A DNA stretch of 64,000 bases, taken from assembly GCF_030268685.1 (NCBI RefSeq), contig NZ_BSRQ01000001.1, positions 62,001 through 126,000 of the forward strand. Direction: 5' to 3'. A program made the translations under genes and the position numbers. Positions 7,698 to 16,731 of the stretch are shown here, one piece after another (positions within the stretch are counted from its first letter, which is position 1; each line of letters begins with the position of its first letter). The DNA comes from Microtetraspora sp. NBRC 13810 (GTDB lineage: Bacteria; Actinomycetota; Actinomycetes; Streptosporangiales; Streptosporangiaceae). The notes under the pieces were generated by a model that was given only the letters and a program-made list of their open reading frames with translations, ran no database searches and was not told the origin of the DNA.

Positions 7698-10600
7698 TCA
7701 CGGAACCTCTCCTTGCGTGTCGAAATTCCGCGTGAAATCGGGATAAGCGCCGTCTTCGACTTCGCCGCGAGCGACGGCGCGGCCCTGCCGTACCCCGTGC
7801 TGGAAGCTCGCCAGGCGGCTGCGCACGGCGTCGGGGGAGATCGTGGGGCGGGGCGGCGGTGTGGGTGAGGGCGCCGCGCTCGGCGCGGCGGAGCCCGGGA
7901 CCAGGTTGGCCTTGGGCACCCGCTTGGGCAGGCCGGCCTGGGTGATGCCGCCCTTGGCGGGCTCGCTCGCCGCGCGCGCCGCCTGCCACCCCTCGTCGCT
8001 CGGCGAGGACCAGCGCCTGCTCTCCGGGGCCCTGCTCTCGCGCGTGGGCAGTGGTTCCCGGGCCTGCTCGGCGACGGGCGGGCTCTCCGGGCGCGCGGCG
8101 GGCTCGGCCCTGCGGAACCAGTCGGACTCGACCGCCGCGAAGATCGGCAGGTAGTCCTCCTCGGCGTCGGCGACCGAGTTGTGCACCACGGGGAGCGGGC
8201 CGGTGGCGTCGGGCTCCCCGCCCATCCCGAACCGCCGGAGCGGCCCGGTCTCCGGCCCGCCGAACGACGCGAGCGGGTCCGCCGGCATCGAGGACATCGA
8301 AGGCGGCGCGGAGGGAGGCATCGAAGGCGGCGGAGTGGGTATCGACGGCATCGACGGCGTGGACGTCATCGAGGACATCGGAGAGCCGGGAGGCATCGAC
8401 GGCATGGAGGGCATCGACCGCATCGACCAGGATCCGGAGTCGCCCACCAGCGAGTTGTCCGTCCAGCCGCCGGGCGGGGCCACGGGGTCGGGCCAGGACA
8501 TGTCGCCCGAGTTCTCGCCGTAGGGACGACCGTTCCGGTGACCGCCGAAGGAGTCGGCCGGGGGCGCGCCGCCGAACAGCGGGCCGGTCTGCCCCGCGCC
8601 GCCGTCGAACATCGACGCGCCCTGCGAGGGCGGGCTGTCGAAGAGCGACGTGCCAGGCCTGCCCGGGGTCTCGTACGGGCTGGGAGCGGCCATGACCGGC
8701 TGCCGGCCGAACATCGGGTCACCGAAGGACGGATCGCCGAAGGACGGGTCGAAGGGCGTGCCGTACCCGGGGGGAGCCTGCGTGCGGGGGTCGGGCGCGG
8801 AGAGCAGCGTGGTGGGCAGCAGCACCATGGCGGTGAGGCCGCCGCTGTCCTGCTGGCGGAGCTGCACCCGGATGCCGTGCCGCAGGGCCAGGCGGCCGAC
8901 CACGAACAGGCCCATCCGGCGCGACACCGACACGTCCACCACCGGCGGGTTGGCCAGCCGCCAGTTGGCCCCGGCGAGTTCCTCGGCGGTCATCCCGATG
9001 CCGACGTCGCTGACCGACACCATCACGCCGCCGCCGTCGATGCGGTTGCTGCTGACGGTCACCTTGGTCTCGCGCGGGGAGAAGGACAGCGCGTTCTCGA
9101 CCAGCTCGGCGATCAGGTGGACGACGTCGTTGACCGAGGTGCCGGCGACGGCCGGGCCGGGCGGGCAGCTGACGGCCACCCGCTCGTAGTTCTCGACCTC
9201 CGACAGGGAGGCGCGGACCACGTCGATGAGCGGGACCGGCTGGCTCCACCTGCGCGCGGGCTCCTGGCCGGCGAGGACCAGCAGGTTCTCGCTGTTCCTG
9301 CGCATGCGGGTGGCGAGGTGGTCCAGGCGGAACAGGTTGCCGAGACGCTCCTCGTCCTGCTCGCCCTGCTCCAGGCTCTCGATGAGCGAGAGCTGGCGTT
9401 CGACCAGGGTCTGGCTGCGCCGGGAGAGGTTGACGAACATCGCGTTGACGTTGCTCCGCAGCGTGGCCTCCTGGCCGGCCAGCCGTACGGCTTCGCGGTG
9501 CACCTCGTCGAAGGCGCGGGCGACCTCACCGATCTCGTCGTGCGACGACACGCCGATGGGCTCGATCTCGACCGGCGTCATGTCGCCGCTGTCGCGCAGC
9601 GACTGGACGGTCTCGGGCAGCCGCTGACCGGCGATCGACAGGGCCTCGGTGCGCAGCCTGCGCAGCGGGCTGACCAGCGAGCGCGCCATGACCAGGGTGA
9701 TCAGGAGGACGGCGAGCAGCAGGACGGCGACGATGACCGAGATCGTCACGGCGCTCTGCCGTTCCTCGTCGCGGAGCCGGTGGCTGGTCGTGACGATCGA
9801 GGACGCGAGCCGCTCCTCCACCTGGCGCATGCGGTCGATGGTGTCGGTCGAGGACTCGAACCAGCGGTCGAGTTGCTGGGGCTGGAGCACGCTCGGGCCG
9901 CCGCGGGCGAGCTGCCCACTGGCCGCGACGAGGGCGCGGAGCCGGATCTGCTCGGCGCGGTCGACGAGCTGGCCGCTGACGGTGTCGTCGTAGAACTGGC
10001 GCTGCGGGAGCGCGGCCTCGGACTTGAACACGGCGATCTCGCTGTTGCGTTCCGCCCGCGCGGCGACGAAGTCGTCGAAAAGGCCGCTGGTGAAGGCCCT
10101 CGCGGGCAGCGCGACGGCCAGCGTCGCCCGCTCGCGCGAGGCGTGCTCCTTCGCCCTGGCGATGGCCCCGAAGGCGGACACGCTGGCGGAGAGGGTGTCG
10201 TCGTCGACGCCCTGGCCGACGTCGTCGTGCACGGCGAGCAGGTCGGTGATCAGGTTGGAGTACCGGTCGATCACCGGCGGCGGCAGCAGTTCGGTGTCGG
10301 TCACGGCGGCGCGGATGCCCGGCAGCTCGCCCAGCCGGCTGCGGACCCTGGCGATCTCGTCGCGGGCGCGCTGGCCGCCGGTCTCGCCGCTGACGAGTTC
10401 CGCGGCGTCGATGCCCGACCGCACGCCGCCGAGGGCGTCGTTCACCGCCCTGCGCTGCGACTCCACGGCCGTGCGGGTCTTCTCGACGCTCCTGCCCTCC
10501 GCCACGTAGCGCGCGGAGAGGTCGCGCTCCAGCTCGACCTCGTGCGCCAGGGCGCTGAGGGTGCTGGCGAAGGTCGCCATCTCCCCGGTGCGTTCGTATT

Positions 10601-10856
10601 CCGCCGCGGTGTCGAGAGAGCTGACGATCTGCACGGTGCCGAAGGCGACACCGGTGAGCGTCGGGACGAGCACGAGCGCCACGAGCCTGGTGCGCACCCG
10701 CCAGTTACGCAGAGAGAGGCCCCCACCCCGCCTTTTCTCCCGGGTACCGTCCGCGGCGTCGGACGTCGCGCCCTGCTCGGCGTCGGGCGCGTTGGCCTGT
10801 AAGGCCACGGCCAGACCGCGGTTCTCGCGGTCCGCAGGGGTTGATGCTCTCCTCAT
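7698..10856 (-). CDS. cvnA: Conservon sensor kinase-like protein CvnA (first conservon)
   Basis: Large membrane sensor with an HATPase_c domain, 1052 aa from the ATG at 10854-10856. A TTG four codons earlier (10866-10868) abuts the AGGAGAGG site, so the ATG is preferred. Order: membrane segment about 55-79, extracytoplasmic NIT-type (nitrate/nitrite sensing-like) region to about 345, second membrane segment about 370-392, HAMP, a dimerisation helix with LDHLATRMRR (His near 513), N-box AELVENALSFSP and G1 box DVGIGM. Beyond about residue 690 it is a long disordered Pro/Ser/Met/Gly tail with SMPSMP repeats. In conservons this protein is the proposed receptor-like partner of CvnB-D; its ligand is unknown. 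Confidence 0.92.
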   Translation of the reverse strand: MRRASTPADRENRGLAVALQANAPDAEQGATSDAADGTREKRRGGGLSLRNWRVRTRLVALVLVPTLTGVAFGTVQIVSSLDTAAEYERTGEMATFASTLSALAHEVELERDLSARYVAEGRSVEKTRTAVESQRRAVNDALGGVRSGIDAAELVSGETGGQRARDEIARVRSRLGELPGIRAAVTDTELLPPPVIDRYSNLITDLLAVHDDVGQGVDDDTLSASVSAFGAIARAKEHASRERATLAVALPARAFTSGLFDDFVAARAERNSEIAVFKSEAALPQRQFYDDTVSGQLVDRAEQIRLRALVAASGQLARGGPSVLQPQQLDRWFESSTDTIDRMRQVEERLASSIVTTSHRLRDEERQSAVTISVIVAVLLLAVLLITLVMARSLVSPLRRLRTEALSIAGQRLPETVQSLRDSGDMTPVEIEPIGVSSHDEIGEVARAFDEVHREAVRLAGQEATLRSNVNAMFVNLSRRSQTLVERQLSLIESLEQGEQDEERLGNLFRLDHLATRMRRNSENLLVLAGQEPARRWSQPVPLIDVVRASLSEVENYERVAVSCPPGPAVAGTSVNDVVHLIAELVENALSFSPRETKVTVSSNRIDGGGVMVSVSDVGIGMTAEELAGANWRLANPPVVDVSVSRRMGLFVVGRLALRHGIRVQLRQQDSGGLTAMVLLPTTLLSAPDPRTQAPPGYGTPFDPSFGDPSFGDPMFGRQPVMAAPSPYETPGRPGTSLFDSPPSQGASMFDGGAGQTGPLFGGAPPADSFGGHRNGRPYGENSGDMSWPDPVAPPGGWTDNSLVGDSGSWSMRSMPSMPSMPPGSPMSSMTSTPSMPSIPTPPPSMPPSAPPSMSSMPADPLASFGGPETGPLRRFGMGGEPDATGPLPVVHNSVADAEEDYLPIFAAVESDWFRRAEPAARPESPPVAEQAREPLPTRESRAPESRRWSSPSDEGWQAARAASEPAKGGITQAGLPKRVPKANLVPGSAAPSAAPSPTPPPRPTISPDAVRSRLASFQHGVRQGRAVARGEVEDGAYPDFTRNFDTQGEVP

Positions 10857-11085
10857 TTGCTTGCGCAACCTCTCCTCGGACGGTCAGGTGCAGCGGGAAG
10901 CACGTCATGTGCGGCGTGGGACGCGTACGCATTCATGGGGCGAGGGTTATTTGAGCACAATCGGTCAAGTTCGGCCAATGCCCCGTAAGCCCCAAATGAG
11001 TTTTTATCCCACCGGCCCACCCAAGCCCGGCCCGACGACTCCTTATGCCGTAATGCGTATTATCTGCGGACCGAAACCCGTGACC

Positions 11086-12348
11086 TCAGCGTGTGACGTT
11101 CCAGGACGGGCGTTCGTTGAGCGCCGCGACATCCATGTCGGTGATCCGCTTCTGCGCTTCCGACATGTGCGCCAGCTCGGCCGGAGTCAGGACGTTCGCG
11201 ATATCGGCGAACCCCTGAGGAGCCCGTTCGTCCACCTTCTTGATCGTTTCATCCATCGGCAGCTCCCGATGGGCGAGCACGAGTTTCGTCGTGGGCGCCA
11301 ACCGCTCGTCCTCGTATTCGGACAGTCCTTTCAGCGGATTAGGCGTCCCGGCCAGCGCGCGGGCCAGCACCCGCGCGTCCAGAACGGCCTGCGAACCGCC
11401 GTTGGAACCGATCGGGTACATCGGATGCGCGGCGTCCCCCAGCAGCGTGACCCGGCCTTCCCCCCAGAAGGGCAACGGGTCTCGGTCGACCATCGGGTAG
11501 TGCAGGATCCGTTCCGTGTTCTCGATGAGGCCGGCCACGTCGAGATAGGGAAAGGCCCAGTCGGCGAAATGCGGCAGCACGTCCTCCAACGCGCCCGCCG
11601 CGGTCCAGTCGGCCTCCCACGACGTCCCGGTTCCCGCGACGTTCAGCTCGGCCACCCAGTTCACCAGCGCCCTGCCCCGGCGTCCGGCCTCGGCGCTGAT
11701 CGGATAGGCCACGAACTTCTTCGACAGGTTGGACCCGGCGACCAGCAGGGTCGAGCCGTCGAGAAACGGCACGGTCTCCACCGCCCCGCGCCACAGCCGG
11801 ATCCCGCTCCAGCGCAGCGGCGGATCGTCAGGGTGCAGCCGCCGCCGGACCGTGGAGTGCAGCCCGTCGGCGCCCACCAGGACATCGCCCGTCTCGGCCA
11901 CGGACCGCCCTGTGCGCAGGTCGCGCATCAGGGCGGTGACCGAGCCCGAATCCTGCTCGAACGCCTCGAAGGCCAGGCTCAGCCGTACCTTCTCCGGCCC
12001 CAGCCGCTCCTTGACCGCGGCCAGCATCAGCATCTGGAGGTGCCCGCGGTGGATGGAGTACTGCGGCCAGGCGTAGCCCGCGGACCGGCCCCGGGGCAGA
12101 GTCAGGATGGGCTGACCGTACCTGTTGGTATAGGTCTGGACAGACGTGGCAATTCCGGTCGTACTCAGCGCCTCACCGAGGCCCAGTTCGGTCAGCTCGC
12201 GTACGGCGTGCGGCTGGATATTGATCCCCACGCCCAGCGGCCGCAGTTCGGCGGCCGAGTCGGCGAGCACGCAGTCGATCCCGGCCGCGTGCAGGCTCAG
12301 CGCGGTCGCCAGCCCGCCGATCCCGGCCCCGATGATGAGTACGCGCAT
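11086..12348 (-). CDS. FAD-dependent monooxygenase (PhzS-like)
   Basis: Class A flavoprotein hydroxylase of 420 aa. The Rossmann FAD motif is IIGAGIGGLATALSLHAAGI at the N-terminus. The DG motif is VLVGADGLHSTVRRRL and the second FAD motif is VTLLGDAAHPMYPIGSNGG. This combination, with IQPHAVRELTELGLGEAL, fits the PhzS-like branch that hydroxylates aromatic or heteroaromatic compounds with NAD(P)H and oxygen. ATG start. It follows the second ABC permease by 15 bp on the same strand, so the imported compound is plausibly its substrate. The substrate itself cannot be read from sequence. Confidence 0.85.
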   Translation of the reverse strand: MRVLIIGAGIGGLATALSLHAAGIDCVLADSAAELRPLGVGINIQPHAVRELTELGLGEALSTTGIATSVQTYTNRYGQPILTLPRGRSAGYAWPQYSIHRGHLQMLMLAAVKERLGPEKVRLSLAFEAFEQDSGSVTALMRDLRTGRSVAETGDVLVGADGLHSTVRRRLHPDDPPLRWSGIRLWRGAVETVPFLDGSTLLVAGSNLSKKFVAYPISAEAGRRGRALVNWVAELNVAGTGTSWEADWTAAGALEDVLPHFADWAFPYLDVAGLIENTERILHYPMVDRDPLPFWGEGRVTLLGDAAHPMYPIGSNGGSQAVLDARVLARALAGTPNPLKGLSEYEDERLAPTTKLVLAHRELPMDETIKKVDERAPQGFADIANVLTPAELAHMSEAQKRITDMDVAALNERPSWNVTR

Positions 12349-12363
12349 GTCAGGCTCCCAGGC

Positions 12364-13239
12364 TCAGGCCGCCCCGCGAGCACCCAGATGCCAGCGGAGC
12401 CATCGACGTTCCACCACCACGAAGGCGGCGTTGAGCAGATACCCGAGGACACCGAGGACCAGGATCCCCGCCCACATGTCGGGCAGTTCGAAGGCCCGCT
12501 GGGCGCCCAGGAGGCGGGCGCCGATGCCCGTGGTGCTCCCGCTGAGTTCGGACAGCACCATGAGGATGAGCGCCAGGCCGAGGCTGATCCGCAGACCGGC
12601 GACGACCTTCGGCGCGGCGGCGGGCAGGACGACCCGGCGCAGCCGTTCCATCCCGCGTACGCCGAACACCTCGGCGCTGTCGAGGTGCAGCCTCTCCACC
12701 GTGCGCACACCGTCGATGGTGTTGAGCAGCACCGGCCAGATGACGCCGAACACGATGATCGCCACCTGCATCGACGTCCCCAGCGGGAAGATGATGAGGA
12801 AGACCGAGATCAGCGTGGGCGGCGGGACGGCCCGCCCGAAGTGCACGAGCGGCTCGACGTAGTCGGCCAGCGTGCGGGACAGCCCGACGGCCACACCGAT
12901 GGCCACGCCGAAGACACTGGTCAGCAGCCAGCCGCCGAACAGGTTGAACAGGCTCGGCCCGAAGTCCGACAGCGCGTCCTCGGTGAGGAAGAGGCTGCTC
13001 GCCGGCCCGGAGAACCACAGCTCGTAGACCGCCACCAGGATCTCCGAGGGCGGCGGGAAGTAGCTCTCGTCGATCAGCCGGGTGGCGATCTCCCAGACCA
13101 CCACGAGGAGCACGGCCAGCCAGCCCCGCTCGAACACGGCGCGGGCGGCGCGCAGCAGACCGGCGGCGGGACTCCGCCGCGGCTTCTTCACCTGCTTCGC
13201 CGCGGGCTCCATCGCCGCTTTCGTCTTCACGTCGCTCAC
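12364..13239 (-). CDS. ABC transporter permease (SsuC/TauC type), second
   Basis: Inner-membrane permease of 291 aa with about six membrane segments and the EAA-type loop (LHLDSAEVFGVRGMERLRRVVLPAAAP in two parts), as in the nitrate/sulfonate/taurine importer family. A Lys/Pro-rich cytoplasmic N-terminus precedes the first segment. The GTG at 13237-13239 is chosen because it forms a GTGA overlap with the stop of the upstream permease; a longer upstream reading would run into that gene. The two permeases probably form a heterodimer. Confidence 0.88.
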   Translation of the reverse strand: MSDVKTKAAMEPAAKQVKKPRRSPAAGLLRAARAVFERGWLAVLLVVVWEIATRLIDESYFPPPSEILVAVYELWFSGPASSLFLTEDALSDFGPSLFNLFGGWLLTSVFGVAIGVAVGLSRTLADYVEPLVHFGRAVPPPTLISVFLIIFPLGTSMQVAIIVFGVIWPVLLNTIDGVRTVERLHLDSAEVFGVRGMERLRRVVLPAAAPKVVAGLRISLGLALILMVLSELSGSTTGIGARLLGAQRAFELPDMWAGILVLGVLGYLLNAAFVVVERRWLRWHLGARGAA

Positions 13240-14003
13240 GTCAGCGCCCCCGTCCGTACGGCGTGCCAGCGGAAGGCCACCCGCTCGACCCGGACCAGCA
13301 GGGTGTTGACGAGCAGGCCGAACACTCCGGTCCACAGGGCGACCGCGAGCATCACGTCGGTGGCGCCGCCGCCGCTGCGCGCCTCGATCAGGATGACACC
13401 CACGCCGCTCTCGCCGCCGCTGAGCAGCTCGGCCGCGACGACCACGACGAGCGCGATGCCGGCGGCCACGCGCACTCCGGTGGCGACGAACGGCGCCGCG
13501 CTGGGCAGCGACACCCGCCAGAGCACCGAGAGCCGGCCGAAGCCGAAGCTGCGCAGGGCCTCCTTGGCCAGCGGGTCGACGTCCCGCAGCGCGTAGAGGG
13601 TCTGGAGCAGGATCGGCCAGGTGGCCGCGTAGAGGATCAGGGAGACCTTCATCTCGGTCTCCGACCCGAAGACCAGGATGGCCAGCGGGATCAGCGCCAC
13701 CGAGGGGATCGGCCGCAGGAACTCCACGACGACCTGGCTGGCCTTGCTCAGGAAGGGCACGGTGCCGAGAAGCACCCCGAGGGCGACCGCGACGACGGTG
13801 GCCAGCAGCAGGCCGACCGCCCAGGCCACGATCGTGTCGAACGCGCCGACGAGGAACGCCGGGTCCGCCATCAGGGTCAGGAAACGTACGAGGACCTCAG
13901 AGAAAGGCGCGACATCGATGATGCCGGACCGCGTCAGAACCTCCGCGGCGATGGCCGCCGCGGAGGCTCCGATCACACCTCTGACGATGCGAACGGATTT
14001 CAT
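13236..14003 (-). CDS. ABC transporter permease (SsuC/TauC type), first
   Basis: Permease of 255 aa with about six hydrophobic segments and the BPD-type EAA loop KEALRSFGFGRLSVLWRVSLP. Together with the next gene it should make the membrane channel of an SsuABC/TauABC-like importer. ATG start in an ATGA overlap with the substrate-binding protein gene, and a GTGA overlap at its own end, so the order binding protein, permease, permease is tightly coupled. Confidence 0.9.
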   Translation of the reverse strand: MKSVRIVRGVIGASAAAIAAEVLTRSGIIDVAPFSEVLVRFLTLMADPAFLVGAFDTIVAWAVGLLLATVVAVALGVLLGTVPFLSKASQVVVEFLRPIPSVALIPLAILVFGSETEMKVSLILYAATWPILLQTLYALRDVDPLAKEALRSFGFGRLSVLWRVSLPSAAPFVATGVRVAAGIALVVVVAAELLSGGESGVGVILIEARSGGGATDVMLAVALWTGVFGLLVNTLLVRVERVAFRWHAVRTGALT

Positions 14004-14992
14004 CCGGCCGCGGGGGCTGCGGCGACGATGACGTCCTGCACGTTGAGCTGGCTGTCGAGCAGGCCGTACTCCAGCATGCTGTCAGCGACCCGCTGCAGCC
14101 GCGTCGCGTTGAGGGTGGTGGGGAAGACGCCGATGTTCAGGCTGCCGGCCACGTCCGCGGGGATCGTGGTGTAGGTCGGGATGGTCTTGACGACCTCGGC
14201 CCGGTCGGCGGCGAGCGCCTGCGCCTTGGCCATGGCGCGCTGGAAGGCGGCGATGGTCTTGGGGTTCTCCGCGGCGAACTCGGAGGCGGCGGCGTAGCCC
14301 GAGATCGGGAACTCGTTGGTCGGGCCCTGGGAGGTGTCCCAGATGATCCTGGCGCCGATCTTCTGCGCGATCTGGGTGCCGAAGGGCTCCACGACCTGCG
14401 CCGCGTCGACCTTCTTGTTCTGCAGGGCGCCTTCCATCTCGGGGAAGGGGAACTCCACGAAGTTCTTGTCCTCGTCCAGTTCGACGCCGTGCGCCTTGGC
14501 GGCGACGCGGACCAGCATGGAGGCGACGTTGCGCTTCGTGTTGACCGCGACAATCTTGTCCTTCAGATCGGCCGGGGTCTGGATGGTGCTGTCCTTGGGC
14601 ACCATGATGACGTGCGACTTCGGCCCGCTCGCGAAGCCGTCTACGACGATCTTCAGGTCCAGCGTGCCGGTGGCGTCGGCGCCGAGGAAGGAGACGTAGT
14701 TGCCGGAACTGATGTCGAGCGAGCCGCCCTTGAGCTTCGGAATGGCCTCCGCGCCACCCGCGAGGGTCTGCAGTTTCACGTCCAGGCCCTCGGCCTTGAA
14801 CAGACCCTGCGACACCGCCATCTGAAGGGGCGCGGTGTCAACGACCGGAATTGTGCCGACTGTTAACGATGTTTTTTCAAGACCGGAACCAGAGGAAGTT
14901 TGGGCCGTCGTGGAGTCGTCGGAACTGCTGCATGCGCTGACCCCAAGGAGTGCGACTGCGACGAAGCCGACGAGGGACGAGCGGAGTTTCAT
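14000..14992 (-). CDS. ABC transporter substrate-binding lipoprotein (SsuA/TauA/NMT1-like)
   Basis: Substrate-binding lipoprotein of 330 aa. Signal peptide MKLRSSLVGFVAVALLGVSA with the lipobox VSAC, Cys21 as the lipidation site, followed by a Ser/Asp/Thr linker. The mature domain opens SLTVGTIPVVDTAPLQMAVSQGLF and has the DISSGNYVSFLGA region, typical of SsuA/TauA/ThiY-like periplasmic binding proteins for sulfonates, aromatics or pyrimidine precursors. ATG at 14990-14992 with GGAGG upstream. The ligand is unknown; the flavin monooxygenase downstream points to an oxidisable organic compound. Confidence 0.88.
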   Translation of the reverse strand: MKLRSSLVGFVAVALLGVSACSSSDDSTTAQTSSGSGLEKTSLTVGTIPVVDTAPLQMAVSQGLFKAEGLDVKLQTLAGGAEAIPKLKGGSLDISSGNYVSFLGADATGTLDLKIVVDGFASGPKSHVIMVPKDSTIQTPADLKDKIVAVNTKRNVASMLVRVAAKAHGVELDEDKNFVEFPFPEMEGALQNKKVDAAQVVEPFGTQIAQKIGARIIWDTSQGPTNEFPISGYAAASEFAAENPKTIAAFQRAMAKAQALAADRAEVVKTIPTYTTIPADVAGSLNIGVFPTTLNATRLQRVADSMLEYGLLDSQLNVQDVIVAAAPAAG

Positions 14993-15240
14993 GGAACCTC
15001 CAGAACTGCGCTGCGAGAAAAACGATCTTTGGGAGGGAACGCAGAGGATCGTAGCGCACAAATACCGGCATGAATCTACTCTAATCACTCAAGTATTAAA
15101 TTTCCGATCCAGTCCCTTTGATCACCAAACATAGACACATAGGGATTAATCGGACATTCCGTATCGGGCGGCGTTCCGCTAGAGTCCGCCTGTCGCGCGA
15201 CGGAACATGGCATCGACGGAACACGGCATCGGGAATCAGC
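14993..15240. promoter_or_regulatory. Divergent AT-rich control region of the ABC importer
   Basis: This 248 bp separates the binding-protein operon (leftward) from the ATPase gene (rightward). The middle, about 15055-15165, is much more AT-rich than its surroundings (for example CAAGTATTAAATTTCC and AGGGATTAATC), as expected for facing promoters and operators. I could not assign exact -35/-10 boxes. Confidence 0.45.
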
Positions 15241-16026
15241 ATGCTTGAGATAGCCAACCTGACCCACACATACGGCAGCGGCGTCAGCGCCCATCGGGCT
15301 ATAGGCGGAATCGACCTGAGCCTCGCGGAAGGCGAGCTCGTGTGCATTGTCGGGCCGTCGGGATGTGGGAAATCCACATTGTTGCGATCGATAGCCGGGC
15401 TGATCAAGCCCACCGGCGGGCGGATTCAGATCGGCGGCACCCCCGTGGAGCGGACCCCCGACAATCTCGCCGTGGTCTTCCAGGACTACAGCCGGTCGCT
15501 GTTCCCGTGGATGTCGGTGGCGGAGAACGTCGCGCTGCCGCTGCGCAGGAAGGGCATGGACAAGGCCGCGCGTAAGAAGGCCGCGCTGGACGCCCTCGAA
15601 CAGGTCGGGCTCGGCCAGGCGGGCGCCAAGTATCCGTGGGAGCTGTCCGGCGGCATGCAACAGCGGGCGTCGATCGCCAGGGCGATCGCCTACCGCCCCT
15701 CGCTGATGCTCATGGACGAGCCTTTCGGCTCGGTCGACGCCCAGACCCGCGAGGACCTCGAAGACCTCGTGCTCCAGGTACGGCGGACGCACGGCATGAC
15801 GATCCTGCTCATCACGCACGACATCGACGAGAGCGTTTACGTCGGCGACCGCGTGGTGGTGCTGTCCAAGGCGCCCGCCACGGTCGTGAGCGACCTGCCG
15901 GTCGAGCTCCCCTCACCGCGGGACCAGATCACCACCCGTGAGCACCCCGACTTCGTCCACCTGCGCGCGGAGGTGGGCAGGCTGGTGCGGGGCAGGTCCG
16001 GAGAGCCGGCCGCCAACCGGGGCTGA
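15241..16026 (+). CDS. ABC transporter ATP-binding protein (SsuB/TauB type)
   Basis: ATPase of 261 aa with Walker A GPSGCGKST, Q-loop VVFQDYSRSLFPW, signature LSGGMQQR, Walker B LMLMDEPFGSVD and H-loop LITHDIDE. The LFPW and DEPFGSVDAQTR features are typical of the nitrate/sulfonate/taurine importer ATPases. It is encoded on the opposite strand from its presumed permeases and binding protein, across a shared promoter region. ATG at 15241; upstream in-frame codons lack a ribosome site. Confidence 0.93.
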   Translation: MLEIANLTHTYGSGVSAHRAIGGIDLSLAEGELVCIVGPSGCGKSTLLRSIAGLIKPTGGRIQIGGTPVERTPDNLAVVFQDYSRSLFPWMSVAENVALPLRRKGMDKAARKKAALDALEQVGLGQAGAKYPWELSGGMQQRASIARAIAYRPSLMLMDEPFGSVDAQTREDLEDLVLQVRRTHGMTILLITHDIDESVYVGDRVVVLSKAPATVVSDLPVELPSPRDQITTREHPDFVHLRAEVGRLVRGRSGEPAANRG

Positions 16027-16046
16027 CCGCCGCCCGCGCGCCGCCG

Positions 16047-16628
16047 TCAGGCCCGCGCGGCGGGCAGCGTGCGGAGCACCACGTGCTCGACGAGCGCGAT
16101 CAGGGTGGCCTTCACGGCCTCCCGCGATCGCGCGTCGGTGGTCACCATCGGCACGTCGGCGGAGATGCTGAGCGCCTCGCGGACCTCGTCCACGGTGTGC
16201 GCCTGCTGCCCGTCGAACCCGTTGAGCCCGATGATGAAGGGCAGCCCCGCCTCTTCGAAGTAGTCGATGGCGGGGAAGCTGTCGGCCAGCCTGCGGCTGT
16301 CGACGAGGACCACGGCCCCGATCGCGCCGCGGACCAGGTCGTCCCACATGAACCAGAAGCGGTTCTGACCGGGCGTGCCGAACAGGTAGAGGATCAGGTC
16401 CCGGTCCAGCGACACACGGCCGAAGTCCATCGCCACGGTCGTCGTCCGCTTGGTCGGGACGTGCTCGAGGTCGTCCACCCCCCGGCTCGCCTCCGTCATG
16501 ACCGCCTCGGTCGTGAGGGGCATGATCTCGGAGACCGCGCCGACGAAGGTGGTCTTACCGACGCCGAAACCGCCCGCCACCACGATCTTCGTGGACGTCA
16601 TCCCTAGATCAGAGTCTGCGAAGCCCAC
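16047..16628 (-). CDS. cvnD: Conservon small GTPase CvnD (partial conservon)
   Basis: CvnD-type GTP-binding protein of 193 aa, with P-loop GGFGVGKTTFVGAVSEIMPL, switch region FGTPGQNRFWFMWDDL and NGFD. The GTG at 16626-16628 is chosen by alignment with the other two copies, which begin VDFA and here VGFA. No cvnC gene precedes it, but the bases upstream still encode the cvnC terminal codons (see 16609-16647). The effector segment differs from its paralogues (PTKRTTTVAM, GLNGFDGQQAHTVDE), so it may have distinct partners. Co-directional with the cvnB copy upstream. Confidence 0.9.
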   Translation of the reverse strand: MGFADSDLGMTSTKIVVAGGFGVGKTTFVGAVSEIMPLTTEAVMTEASRGVDDLEHVPTKRTTTVAMDFGRVSLDRDLILYLFGTPGQNRFWFMWDDLVRGAIGAVVLVDSRRLADSFPAIDYFEEAGLPFIIGLNGFDGQQAHTVDEVREALSISADVPMVTTDARSREAVKATLIALVEHVVLRTLPAARA

Positions 16629-16647
16629 TGAACACCTTTCCAAACAT
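16609..16647 (-). CDS. 12-residue mini-ORF, remnant of cvnC 3' end
   Basis: ATG to TGA encoding MFGKVFSGLRRL. The last eight residues, VFSGLRRL, match the conserved cvnC C-terminus VLSGLRRL found at both complete conservons. The stop overlaps the cvnD start by 20 bp, exactly as full cvnC genes do here. A base lost in the GGAAAGG stretch and an ATG just before it leave only this fragment. It may be a fossil of a deleted cvnC, or may be kept to couple translation into cvnD. Ribosome site is weak (AGGA close to the ATG). Confidence 0.5.
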   Translation of the reverse strand: MFGKVFSGLRRL

Positions 16648-16731
16648 CCGTCCTGACGATCGTACCGTTCCACGAGAGGTCGGATGATCTTTTGCCGGTG
16701 TTGGTGGGACCGCCGCCCCGTCCGGCCGGGG

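Noticed and set aside
7698-10856. Nitrate sensing by CvnA because of its NIT-like region
   Set aside because: The domain name reflects distant homology. Nothing in the sequence or neighbourhood supports nitrate as the ligand.
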